Assembly: GCF_014529535.1 (NCBI RefSeq)
Contig: NW_023503608.1
Span: 558,001-622,000, forward strand
Direction: 5' to 3'
Source: Bradysia coprophila
Lineage: Eukaryota; Arthropoda; Insecta; Diptera; Sciaridae
Length of the DNA: 64,000 bases
The notes below the pieces were generated by a model. It made no database searches, was not told the origin of the DNA, and saw only the letters and a list, made by a program, of their open reading frames with translations. Positions 33,962 through 46,034 of the stretch are shown piece after piece (positions within the stretch are counted from its first letter, which is position 1; each line of letters opens with the position of its first letter). Both the position numbers and the translations under genes were made by a program.

Positions 33962-36900
33962 CTATTCGTGTATCTCATCCAATTTTACACTGTCAATACG
34001 TCGTCGTGGCGGTTTCAATTTTGTATGCCATTTCAAGTGGCCTGAAAGTGCACTACGTTGCGTAAATTTTTTTTCGCATAAATTGCATTGGTACGGACGT
34101 TCACCAGTCTGACAAACAAACAAAAATCGATTTAGCACTACATCGCGATGAGGGACAAACTGTTCTTACATACATGCGTTCTCATGTGATCGGTTCGATG
34201 ATATTTCTTTCTAAACGTCTTGCCACAAATCTCGCACTCGAATCCGGTATGACTTCTCAAGTGAAGTTCGTATCTGGTTCGGTTGGTAAATTGTTGGGGA
34301 CACTGTTCGCATTTGAAGTCGAAGCTCTTTACAATCTTTTGGAACAAATTGAAAAAAAAAATGAATTCAACCGTGAATTCGACAATGTTTTTGTAACTAT
34401 AACACAAACTTACATGAGACTTGGAATGCGATGCTAGGTGGCCCTTTTGTATGAAAGCTTTATTACAAATTAGGCAAACGTGAGGTCGAATTCCTTTATG
34501 GATTTTCGAGTGGAGCTTTAGTTTATCCTTGCATGTAAATACTTTGCCGCAATCGTCACAAGCAAACGGCTTCTCACCTGTATTCCGATTTCGGCTATCA
34601 ATTAATTCGTCTCATTAACTTAAGCTAAAAAGCTTCTACCACTTACCCGTATGAACAAAGTAATGGTTGATTAAGTTCCGTTTAGTTTTAAGCTTTCTCC
34701 CACAAAGATGGCAGAGCCATTCGTTTTCACAGTGAGCTTTCATGTGGTCATCGTAGACATCTGAATGAGACGCGGAGAATTAAACGAAATATTTAGCCAC
34801 TGGACTGAACACATATTTAAAATCAACTTTACAATTTTGATATACGTGACCTAACGCTAAAGGACAAGTGATTTTGGATAGTAACACGGGAGAAATGGAA
34901 TCATTTCAAAGTCAGTTCTTCAGTAGGATCAATATAGGATTTGGATATTGCTAAGAAAACGTAATTTGCAATCGTGATACTTACTTTCGTTGTCAAAAGT
35001 TATCGAGCAAATTTCACACGTAAACATTGTATCCGCTTTAATGCCTGTAGACTTCATTGATTCACGAATTTTAACCGCTTCATCCAATTTTTCGCTTAAA
35101 CTGACCGAAGGAACGTTCTGTAATTTAAACGAGAAATTTACTTGCAGGTGAGCTTTAATGGAACTACTGATTGAAGGTGTGATATTGTGATAGTATGGTC
35201 CAGGGTCAGGCGCTGATCAATTTGGTGGTCGATAACAAAAAAAGCAACAAGAAAGTCGATTTCTAAAAAAAAATATTTTATTCTCATCGAAGCTTGTTCT
35301 ACAGAGCCTCTACTTCTTTTTAATGTACTCGCAACGCAGGTTTCGAATTAAATTATTGAATTGAGTGTGCGGTGGTATGTCGATGCCCTCTGCAATTAAC
35401 TGTGCTTCGATCTCTTTCCGTTTTCTACGACCATCCCTAAATATACGAGTAATTGTATGCGTCAGTTCGATGGTCATTGGGTTACGTGGTGAGCAATTAA
35501 TCTGGCAAGTGTGTGGATTTTCCGCTCTGTGTAATATTACTTCGTCATTGTCACAGCAAAACAAAAGCGATACTCCGGCCTCACACTGTTGCCCCTTCTG
35601 TTTCGCTTTTCTGCAACGATACAGAACTTTTTTGCCCTGTGTAATGTTGTTGGTTGTCGATATAGACCAAATGTTCTCAGTGGTGACAAAGTTGATAGCG
35701 TCAGAATGAGACGAAAATTTTCTCTCAAATGTCCACGTTCGTTTGATTTTCGGACGTCTTTTCGCTTCGGCTTGTTCATTGGAATAGGTTTGAAGTGAGA
35801 CATCGAAGGACGAATTAAAATTCGATTCGCCAATTTCGCGAAATTCTTTCGGAATGAATGAAGTGTCAGGAACATAATATTTATAATCAATCGACTGAAT
35901 GGTGTTCGAGTTGGTGTTTGTCGTCGTGTCATCGCTTTCATGACTTACCTTGAAAGAAAGAAAGTTGCAGAAATAAATGGACGATAGAATTTATCGACAT
36001 TTGGAAATTCTGACAAATTTAGGAATTGGAAAATGAGTTCAGTGAATTTAGGTCGTGTTTCGGATATGCTATGAACAGACACCCACTAAGATTTGTCTTC
36101 ACAATTTACTGAAGCAAAAAACAGATAGTAAAGGAGAACAATAGAGTACAAAGTAGGTGGATTACAGAATTACAAATCGTTGTATCGACTGCAGCAATTA
36201 CGAGATCGTACGACCCACATCGACTAAATTTTCGTGTCGTTTGTCATGTTAGCGTCGCATAAATAATCGAATCCAACTTACATGAGTTTTCCTATGAAGT
36301 CGTAAGTGTCGCTGCGAAATGAACTCCTTCTGACACTGCGAGCACTTGAACGCATTTGACTCGGATTTGTTGTGTTGTATCATGTGGCGTTTCAATGATA
36401 TTGCACTAGCAAAGGAAAAGTCGCATAGATCACAGTGGTATGGTCTATCACTCAGATGCATATTCACATGTCGAACCAGGCTGCTCGGAGTTTTTAACCA
36501 TTTACCGCATAAATGGCATTTTGAAATCGTACCCACGGTATGATGACGACCGAAATGATATGTTAAGTGACCTACAATATGAGAGTGTACAGGTTACTAT
36601 GGCAGGGTATGATTTAAAAATGGCTTACCAACTGTCGGCCACCATTTGTGACACAAGTAGCATTCAAAAACTTTTGGTCTATCGTAAACCAGTGTAGGTG
36701 TATTGACGATTGCATTGAAGGGCAATGGAACATCTGCATTGACCTGACCATCTCGGTAACTGTCGTCCTCAGTGTAATTTATATCACAGTTTGATTGACT
36801 CTCCTCATCTTCCTCAATATCTGATAGTTCCAATTCTTGTTTCACTATAACCATTTCTGGTTTCTGCACAAAGAGAAAAACCAATAAATCCTACGAACAC

Positions 36901-37214
36901 CATATTTTAGTCTGCCTACTTACAATGTCCATGTGATCGCTGTCCACCTCGTAATTCCGGGAGAACTCAATGACATTTTTCAAAGACAAGTCTTTTTGCT
37001 CCTTACACAAACGATCGAGGATCAACTCATCCAACCCAACGACTAGCTTATCCAACAATAACATTTCCAAATAACATCCGTAATCGCATGACAGTGCCAA
37101 GTCTTGTAAACGGTGATACCATTCGTCAACAGTTTCATTTGATTCTTTATTCGCCAAATGGAAGGCTTTGCGGTGCTGTATCGATGATATCGGAAGTGTA
37201 ACAGCCACACTCAT
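33962..37214 (-). CDS. Gag-domain C2H2 zinc-finger protein, long isoform (11 fingers)
   Basis: Exons on the minus strand: 37214-36924, 36863-36629, 36571-36282, 35117-34985, 34760-34647, 34577-34414, 34326-34174, 34108-33962. All junctions are AG/GT with matching phase and total 1,527 nt, or 508 residues. Residues about 17-89 match the Gag region of Ty3/gypsy-type retrotransposons: the pattern [54 protein letters not shown]. An acidic linker with VKQE, a possible SUMO site, follows. Then come four C2H2 fingers shared with the short isoform and seven more ending in TGERPYQC and a basic tail. I infer a nuclear DNA-binding protein that oligomerises through the Gag-derived domain, as SCAN does in vertebrates. 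Not recognised as a named fly gene. Confidence 0.82.
35277..35282 (-). promoter_or_regulatory. AATAAA poly(A) signal of the short isoform
   Basis: AATAAA on the minus strand 28 nt downstream of the TAA at 35310, inside what would be an intron of the long isoform. It makes the 35310-35948 exon a genuine alternative last exon. Confidence 0.65.
35310..37214 (-). CDS. Gag-domain zinc-finger protein, alternative short isoform with WRKY-GCM1/FLYWCH-like end
   Basis: The same three 5' exons (37214-36924, 36863-36629, 36571-36282) can join in phase 0 to 35948-35310, giving 1,455 nt or 484 residues. The last exon has a TTTCAAG acceptor, stays open for 639 nt and has no internal ATG start, so it must be spliced on. 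It encodes a WTFERKFSS start, a NIWSIS element, YRCRK and the spacing C-x9-C-x23-H-x-C, which resembles the WRKY-GCM1/FLYWCH type zinc-binding domain found in insect transcription factors and Mutator-like transposases. A poly(A) signal follows 28 nt after the stop. The two 3' ends are therefore alternatives, not one chain. The domain call is by pattern only. Confidence 0.72.
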
Positions 37215-37369
37215 GTTTGTAACACTTTTTTTTAGATCAGATTGAATTAAATGATACTTTAATTGATAGGAAAATGAAAACAAGAGCAATATCAAAACAC
37301 TCAAATATCGCTGTCAAAAGTGTCATAATACACAGCTGACGTTGTTTTCAGCCAAATAATGACTACTGT

Positions 37370-37665
37370 CAAATACTTTCTCTAGCAACCAAACTTCGTT
37401 TTGACGCAGTCAAAATACCACCTTATTTTGACAGATGTGACACTGACTTTTTTTGTAATAGAGTTGCCGTGCCGCGTTTTTCGTCACTATCACAAATTAT
37501 TCATTTTCTAACACCGAAATGGGTAACAGTAGACGCAATATTTTCAACACAAAAAGGATATAGCTGCTCATACTTCATTTAATTTATTTTTGAAAGTGTA
37601 AAATTTTTTATGGCAAGATTCACTGTACCTTAATTTTGCTAGTTTGGTTGCTAGAGAGGGTATTG
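37370..37665. mobile_element. 296-bp MITE upstream of the Gag zinc-finger gene (family A)
   Basis: Begins CAAATACTTTCTCTAGCAACC and ends GGTTGCTAGAGAGGGTATTG, an inverted pair. CTACTGT flanks both sides (37363-37369 and 37666-37672), so a 7-8-bp target duplication is preserved, as in hAT-like elements. It lies about 155 bp upstream of the ATG at 37214 and could supply promoter sequence. Confidence 0.75.
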
Positions 37666-37672
37666 CTACTGT

Positions 37673-40600
37673 TATATCCCGGAGCAAGGTCATAAATATC
37701 AAGGTTTTCTGAAAGAACTTATCTTAACCTGTTCTTTCAGAACTTTGGTAAATATTGAGATGGTATCGACTACAATAAAAACAAACAATGAGCGCTATTG
37801 CTGACGCATATTAGCAAAATAGTGATAAAAGGTTCATTCTACGAGAAATTAGTGTGTAAGTGTGCTTGTTAGAATTTCTCCTTATAAATTTCAATATTTT
37901 ATGCCGGACCAACTGGACTGATAAAAATATTTCAGGTAAAATAGGAAGTTGTTTTTGTAAAATTTAGTTGAACGAACAAACGAAGTAAAAGATTTTATAA
38001 AGTACTAGATTCGATGAGTAGTATCAATGCTCCATCTAGCACCGAAGCTAACTGTGACTGTAGTCAAACAGATGGCGAGAGAGCATTTTGGTTAGTATGC
38101 TAATGATATGCCCTGTCGTCTGTGAAAGGCTAATTCAATTGATTACTTCTCGTAGAATTACATCTTGTGGAAAATCATCACCAGCTATTAGAAGAACAAT
38201 GATGCAAATGCGATTTTTTTTTTGTTTTTGTTTTTTCAAATAGGTTTAGAAGGAGAAGTAAATTTTGTTTTAGTATTAGTTTATCCTTGTGTAGTGTAAG
38301 AGTAGTACTGATAACAAAAAATGTTTGCCTTTTAATGTCAATTATTGTCGAATATTTACACTGGTGTTGTAACATGTATCGAAACGAAGTCTTTTACGTA
38401 AGTTATGGTTATCACGAAACTTTTGACTTTAGTCACTTTAGTACCAAGAGGAAAACCTTTTCTTTTTGTCAGCCTCACTTTATAAACACATCTAATACGA
38501 AAAGAGGTAGCGAAGAGTATTATGACAAAACACGACCGCTTTCCATGTATATGATTTTTCATGTTTCGGGAGTTTTTTCTTGCAATTTTCTCAACCCCTT
38601 AAAAACCTCTTAAAAATAATAATGTCTTGGTTTCTAGGCACGCGAAAAAGCCTAAAGTCTCCGGCCAAGACGAAGATGAATATATCTATAAAATACTTAC
38701 GTAAATAGCAAATATGATCACATCCCTTGTTTTCCAGCCCGAAACTGCTTTTTCGTCAAAATAAAATTATCTGAACATGGACGTAATCTACCTTTGTACT
38801 ATGTGTTGTGGACGGTATATTTTAGGTAATTTCGCGAGTTGTAGCCCGAACGAAGTGAAAATCCTTATTTTGTCCACTATAAAGCGTTTGTGAATTTTTA
38901 GGTGAGAAATTAATCGTTTCCCTACAGCCACATTGTGATACAAAATTATTATTTTCTCACCTAAAATGGCCATTGAATTTTCTTCAAAGTATACAAAAAT
39001 ATTCACAAAACGCAGGCATGAGAAACGTTGTGTTCACTTCGTGGAGAAAATAGGAAATTCCACCTATATTCGCTAATAACGGCCTTCGCTTCGCTCTGGA
39101 CGCAACCTTTCGCTCTTGGTGAAATTTCCTATTTTCTACTCATGATTAGCAAATAACTATTGTCGTCGTGGGGTTGGACAACTCTATGGTGAATGAAATT
39201 CAATTGCTATTTCTGCTATGAAAAACATATTATTTACTTGGTATAAAATGATTACAAATAGAAATGTGCAAATTAACATTAAATTGTGTGTAATACAAAA
39301 AAAAAACCTAAATCTAAATAACTAAAACATTGATGATGAGAGACACTTCACACTGTGTATCTACGTATATTTATCATAAAATTAAAAATTTATTTTCATA
39401 TCTATTTGTTCGAATCCTAATACGATAATGATTGCTTTTTTTGGCGTAAAAGTATGACAATAATAGTCATTTAAGCTGCAATTTATCTGTTTTGTATTTA
39501 TCAAATACTTAAAAATTTATGCTTTTTGATTGCGAAAATATAATACTAACTGATATAAATAGCTAAAAATGATCGTGACGACATACAGCATTCATTTTCA
39601 AGACTCTTAATAATTTATTAAATCATTTTAAATCTTTTGCCGTGTTCATCTAGCAATTTTTTTTTAAGAAATTGTACTTCTGATGTCTTTAAGTTACAAA
39701 AAATTGGAAAAAAGATCTACATAGTTCCAAATTTGAATGGCTTGCATTTTTAGTGACTTCACACCTTACTGTACCCATCTGAACTATAGAACAGTTTACT
39801 TCTATTACAAGGCTGTGTTGTGGATGCTTAAAAGCTTTAAATAGTTATTTGTGTATCTGTTTTGGACGATTGTTTTTAGGCAATTTCGCGAGTTGTAGCC
39901 CGAACGAAGTGAGGGCTACATGCGAAAACCCGAGAAAAATCTCCAAACTCACTCATTTTCGGCCCCGACACATGAAAACGTCAATTGCGTAAAGTATCTA
40001 CCAATACAATGAAACCCCAATAGACAGTGCCGCGCTTTCACAAAGACCAATTGGACCATGCTTCTGGGCGCTGGAATATGATGGATGGAGTGTAAAGGAA
40101 AAAGACAATTCTTACAAAATAAAAACTTGCCTAATTATGCTTTTCAAGAAAAAGAGGCGCTGGAGAACTGAATGGTCCGGGCGCTGAATATACTGGATGC
40201 GGCAAAGCCAGTAGGATTAAAATGAGAAAAGCTTATTGAGTATTTTCACTAAGAGAATAGAAAATTTCCAGAAAGAATTTTGTAGCTGCGGGGCGGCTGC
40301 TTGATTTGAGGAGTTACTAAAAAAAATCAAATAAGCTTTCAGGATACAAAGTAACACTGACCACATACTGCACAAATACTATTTACTTCACATGAGTTTT
40401 TCCAAGGTATCAAGTGGTGTTACTGCAGTTATAAACAGTTATTTCTTCCCTCAATGCTACTGATTGTACGTGTAGTATGTGTAGCACCACCTAGGTGAAA
40501 TTTCAACAAATTTGCTGAAAAGAACCATTTTACGAAACTCGGCAATTACGTGAATTCGCCGGAAACTCAGACCATGCCACTTTTTTCAATTCAACGGAAC

Positions 40601-41500
40601 ACACTTCCTTAACTTCAAGAACATCTAAAGAAAAAATTTCTTAAACGTTTTGAGTTGCAGCTATTTTTCACACATAAAATAATAACTAAACGCAAAATCT
40701 AATTATCAGCGTTAATGTATACTGAAAATGAAAAATTAAAATCTAAAAATTGCACCATCCGGCCAGCTTCTTATTGAACTTATTGGATAAATAAAAAAAA
40801 AATTAAATTATTTTTAATTGAAAGTATAAATGAATTGAATCAATTTTTTTTCTATTAACAACTAAAAACGACTAGACACTCGTCCATTTAAAAGCAATTG
40901 CATTTAATGTAATTACAGTTTTTACTAATATTATCAATCTACGCTAAACACATCCGTTGTACTACTATTACTACATCTACACTACACAGTTGCCTTAACC
41001 TCTTAACAGTAGATATAACAAAAAAAAACACAGAGACCTAAACTTAAGTTTTATAATAAAATAAAAAAAAGTTGAATGAATGTGGTTGCTACTTTAGTTA
41101 TGGAATCTAAAAACAATCTAGAATGATTATCGATTATCAAATTTAAGTCATTTATTACACCGAATATTCGCAGTCGCAAACGAATTCGGCAATTTTCTGT
41201 GATTCATCAAAGATCGATCACTTTAACTCGCAGCTTTCATCGATTGAGAAAGCTCTACAAAATTTTTACAGAAGTTTTTTCTTTTGAATTTTGTGCAACA
41301 AATGTGAGCGATAAACTGGCGTTCTAATTTTTCATCAAAGAAAAGCATTCAGAACTACCTGCTGCTTTTCAGCGGCGATGATACGATCTAGATAATGTGC
41401 CCCTATGCATCAAACCGCATAACGGCATCTAATAAAGTAAAATATTCACGATCAATCTGTTGAATGTACTCAGAGCAAAAGAAGTAACAGATTTGATAGT
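37673..41500. other. Intergenic region and 3' flank of the kahuli-like gene
   Basis: No coding exon was recognised. The phrase AATTTCGCGAGTTGTAGCCC followed by GAACGAAGTGA occurs twice (about 38830 and 39881), so it belongs to a dispersed repeat. Inverted pairs lie at 38883-39013 and 39042-39141. An AATAAA on the minus strand at about 41151-41156 may end the kahuli-like transcript, which would give it a 3' untranslated region of some 400 nt. Confidence 0.5.
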
Positions 41501-41538
41501 TATACTGGATGGCGATATGGTTTGCCGTTTTCAGCCGG

Positions 41539-43225
41539 TTAAACCACCATAGCATAATTTCTAATTTCAAAATTGCCGCTATTGCTTAAGTACTTGTTTT
41601 TCGGTGAAAAATCCATTGGTTTTTCCTGATAGTACAATGCCTTCGACTCGTCATAGGTGATTTGACTCGAAACAGTTGTTCGAATGACACTGATTCTCGA
41701 ACAATTTTCCGCATTTTCATTACTCACTAAAGGCTTTGTCAAATCGTAGTAGCATTTCTGTGAACTCAAATCAGTCACAATGCTTTCCGGCTCAGTTGGA
41801 TCACTTGTACTTTTCAATTTGTCTTTGATTTTATCTTTGAATTTCTTGGGGACATCCGATTGTTGATGTTTCGATTTTTTCAGAAATTTCGTTACTATAT
41901 TGACTGTCGCTTTTGTGGCATCTGGTCGATACGGTTTCGGTCGTGACTTTTCCGCTGGCTTAATGCTTCTCATACACGACGATTCCTCGTGCTTGTACAA
42001 ATACGATTTTAAAGCGAATGCCTTACCACATCGACTGCAGGTGTGCGGTTTCGTATTTGAATGGGTTTGAACATGTGCCCGTAGATTTGATTTATCAGCA
42101 AATGCCTTCGCACAAATGTTGCATGGGAACGGTTTCTCTCCTCTGAAATGAAGATCGTAAATTTAAATGGAAAAATATCGAGGCTATGAAACGTACGTAT
42201 GCGTTCGTATATGTCCCTGGAGCAACCATGGACGAGAAAATCGTTTGCCGCAATGTGGACACTCGCATCCTTGATTATGTGTTCGGACGTGCATTGAAAA
42301 TGCAGGCATTGACACGTATACCTTGTCGCAGTGTGGACATCGTCGTGCTTTTTTATCCATCAATGATCTGTACAATTGAGAAAATACTTAGTCATTGTTG
42401 AAGGCGGTTAGTTGCGTGCGGTGTTAGTAGATTTGAAGGTTATAATCGGACTCTTTTGTTGTTAGACATACAAGCTTTACGCTTAAGATTGATTGTACAA
42501 GTTCGAATGTCACAAAAGATCTGTTGTCAAGATTTTAGAACTTACCTATGCGTTTGACGATGTCTTGCCAAATTCGATGATGTTGAATACTTTTTCCCAC
42601 ATTCCGGACACACATGTACATCTTCACCACCCGAAGCCGAATCTCCTATTTTACTGATTTCCATACAGTCATGACTTTCAGTTTCACTAGACATCAAGCT
42701 ATCGTCAACTTCTGGAACACTTTTCTCTACAAACAAACTGAAACGATCTTGATTGAATCGCCGTGCATCATACTCCGAATCATCGGATTGATAAGACAGT
42801 TTTCTCGATTTTCTTTTATCAAAAATTTTATGTGAATAATTAAATGTAGACGAATCGTCTTCTGATGATGAAAAGTTGGCCAGCTTGTCCGCTACTAAAT
42901 TGCCAGCTGTCTTCTGAATTGGTTCATTGCGGTCTGGTGGATTAGCTCTAATTACGGAATGTATTTTATCGTTGAATGGTTCAATTTGCGGTTTTAATGC
43001 TGCTGTAAAAATGGGTTGGTAATCGATCGCTTGGCTTTGCGTGGCAACTGGCTCGTCTGCGACCGGATATTTACGACTGTAGTCAAAAACTTTCTCATCG
43101 GGTATGAACTCCTGAACGTGCTCTAGATTCGTTGTACTCAGTTTTCCAGCGGCCAATGTCACATCTGCCAATTGTGTTAAATTGTACAGTTCTTCTGGCA
43201 CAGTGTGATCCATTTCTTGTACCAT
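41539..43225 (-). CDS. kah: Snail/Scratch-superfamily zinc-finger factor, probably Kahuli
   Basis: Exons 43225-42546, 42367-42197 and 42142-41539 join in phase to 1,455 nt, or 484 residues. The five fingers are the superfamily set in order: [85 protein letters not shown], the last closing with Cys rather than His. The motifs [24 protein letters not shown] and [10 protein letters not shown] define the Snail/Scratch group, and the linker NTKPHTC and YKHEESSCM point to the Kahuli branch rather than Scratch itself. A conserved-looking [16 protein letters not shown] lies near the N-terminus. No SNAG repressor motif is present at the ATG chosen. An AG acceptor 15 nt upstream (at 43240) leaves the frame open, so a further 5' exon may exist. 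Likely a sequence-specific nuclear regulator in mesoderm or muscle, by analogy. Confidence 0.82.
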
Positions 43226-44395
43226 TTTCACAGTTCCACCTATTCAGGACAAAATGAATTGAAAAAAATTAATTTTCTTTTCAATTTCAAAACCATCTCA
43301 ATCTCCCTACTTAATGCCATGTTCTTCCAATTGGAATGTAATATAGACGAACGGTATATAGCAAAGGTGAAACAACCTGCTCGAACGCAAAAAATATGCG
43401 TCATCGCGAACGTTTTTGGAAAATGGCCAAAATATTTTCTTGTTATTTATTTATGAAAATTTTCATGTTAATGTTAGTGTGTGTAGGTTCGACTTTTATG
43501 AATCAACGTCCTCTTCATTTCAACGTTCAATTGGCCAATGTACAGTGTATGATGTATACACATGAACGTCGTTGTGATATCTAGAGATTATTGTTTGAGA
43601 CGTATTATATTTTGCATTAATATTTGGAAGGAGTGTGTTTCGGAAATATTGATGAAAATGTAGCGAAAATATTGGGCGATTTACGCACGAGTTGTTAGCT
43701 GTTCATGTTTTCGCATTAATCTCTTTCCATTAAATACTAACTAAACGATCTGTCGACGGTTCAACCTAATTAATTGAATTTGTCAGAAACGATTTCAGAA
43801 TTTAAACGTTTTTGAAGTATTTGATAAGGTGAAAGGCTAAGTTAACTGTGGGCTTGAAATCAGGCTTGAGATCAAGCTAATGTTGTCTTATATATAGGTG
43901 CCAGATTAAAAACATCTTAAGTAAAATACTTTATTTTAGTCTGTCGATTACAGTAATATTAAATCAAGTATAACTCTCCTATGCACCTACCGCTTGTGAA
44001 AGAATGTTAAATACTAACCCAACACCATGTTTCGGGGCCGAAACGATAGTTTTTCTGAAGCTTTTTAGTTTTTTCAACCTCTTCAAAATAACGTAAAATC
44101 AATCCTACGAAACAGATACTCAAATAGCATTCATTTCTCTAAGAGATTCTCGAAAAGGCCTAAGTTCGAACACGAACAAAATCTGTAGATGAATACATGA
44201 AATTTCAGTGATAAACATGGTCTTCCCAACGTTGAAACTTATACAACAAAAGGTTTTGATATGCCTGATAATCAAGAAAGTGTTTGTCGAAGTGAGCGAA
44301 AAGCGTGCTGCTGACAGTATTTTTTTGCAATTCAGTGGTGTAAGGTATGAAATTGAAAGTTTTTACTGATATTCTGACAGGAAATGCAGTTTTCC

Positions 44396-44515
44396 CTGCA
44401 AGCATGAGTAATCAAAGTGACACTATGAAAAATGTTTCGCAACTTTTTTTTCAGTAAAAAAGTTTGTATGACACACTGTCCAGTTTCAGTACTGTATTTA
44501 GAGTAGTATTGTCAT
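44396..44515. mobile_element. Decayed family B MITE fragment
   Basis: The left part TGCAAGCATGAGTAATCAA and the inside ACACTGTCCAGTTTCAGTAC, TATTTAGAGTA match the copy at 56983-57132. The right end is lost. Confidence 0.5.
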
Positions 44516-46034
44516 TTAATATATCACCAGTGTCGGTACCATTGATGGTATTGTGAACGAATGTGATTTTAGATAATGGAAAAGATGTGCACAAAGGCAT
44601 CAATGGGATAGTGTCCGCTAATGAACACAAATAAATAAATGCAAGTGTATAAGTATAGGTGTTTGTGTGTTAAAAAAAAATTCAAGGAGACGCCAAGCAC
44701 TCGCTAGTTAGTACTTACTTACAATTTATTGATGTAAATAAACTACTACCTGCTGTATTGAAGCAACACGAAAAGAAAATTCAGAAATCATTCTGTCTTC
44801 TATCAATACCTGAGATTGATTTTATTACGAAAAACTAAATTTATTTACATAAAAATAAAAATATCCGACTTAAAAAACCACATGTTTCAACTAAGTACGT
44901 ACATACATATCACTTGAATTCGGTTTTGTTTTTGTTCTCTCCTTTTTTTCAATGGGATGTGCTGCGTTATTATACAGATGTACCATTATACACATAACTA
45001 CCATATGATAAATAAGATTCAAAAAAATATTCATCGGTTAATGATTTTATGTTCTTTAAAGAAACAACCTGTAAGCTGTAAGCATACTGTTTCCCAGATT
45101 TTTCTGTAAACAAAATTGGGGAACTGACTTTAATAAAAAAAAAGAAAAATGTTTATTTTGATTATAAGTAACATTAAAAATTCATGTTTGTTGTGTGTTG
45201 GCTTCTTGTATAAATGGACTTCCGTTCGTGAACAATTCTGTTAGAAGATTGTTTGTTAATTCTTAAGGTTTACCGGCAGTAATATGGTTCTTTTGGAATT
45301 GCATTTTAATTTAGATTCCACCTAGTTCAATCGCCTATTCCATGGGTTAACGACATTAAAGTTAGTAAAATATTCAAAAAATTAATGACATGCCTGCCCT
45401 CTGTGGATATTTAATGAAGTAGAAATGATCCTTGAACTTTTTTTTTAACAAATAGATAAATCCGTAAAATTGAATAAAATGAGGAAAGAAGATCTTATTT
45501 CTCAGTATAAAATACTTGATTTGATGAAGTAATAGATTCGATAATATCCTAATAAAATGCTTGCCGTCTAGGAAATGTGAAGGTTAAGAATTATTTAGAA
45601 AAGAAAGTTCTGTAGGGATTACATTAAATAAGTAAAACCTTGACTGATTCGAACAAAAGTTATTGAAAGTTAGAATTTTGTCCAAAATCAACTCCAATTT
45701 AAAAAAAAATCTTAAATACAGTAAAAGTATCTTACAGTACATTAACAAAAGTTCTTTCTATTAAAAGTTCAAAAGTTATAGACTCGTAGTCTCACAGCTT
45801 TAAAAACATTTTTGTGGTATCAGCTAAAGAACTAACAAAATTGTTAATTAATAGTGGAGTAGGAAAGATAAAATGTTATCGTCGATAACTTATCAGTGTG
45901 ACATAGCAAAATGTACGATAAAAGTTCGTGCAGAAGAAAATACTTAAAAGAAACAACAGAAACCGTCTATGAAAAATTCTATTGTGCAGGGAAGACAAAA
46001 AGACACTCCACAAGAAAAAGGGCTAATCACAAAT

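Noticed and set aside
35537-35941. A 134-residue minus-strand frame starting with ATG
   Set aside because: It is in a different frame from the spliced WRKY-GCM1/FLYWCH-like exon, which has the recognisable motifs and joins in phase to the upstream exons.
37215-37304. Thirty-residue upstream extension of the Gag-domain protein
   Set aside because: The hydrophobic extension is not Gag-like and the ATG at 37214 starts right before the conserved part; a transcript start is needed to decide.
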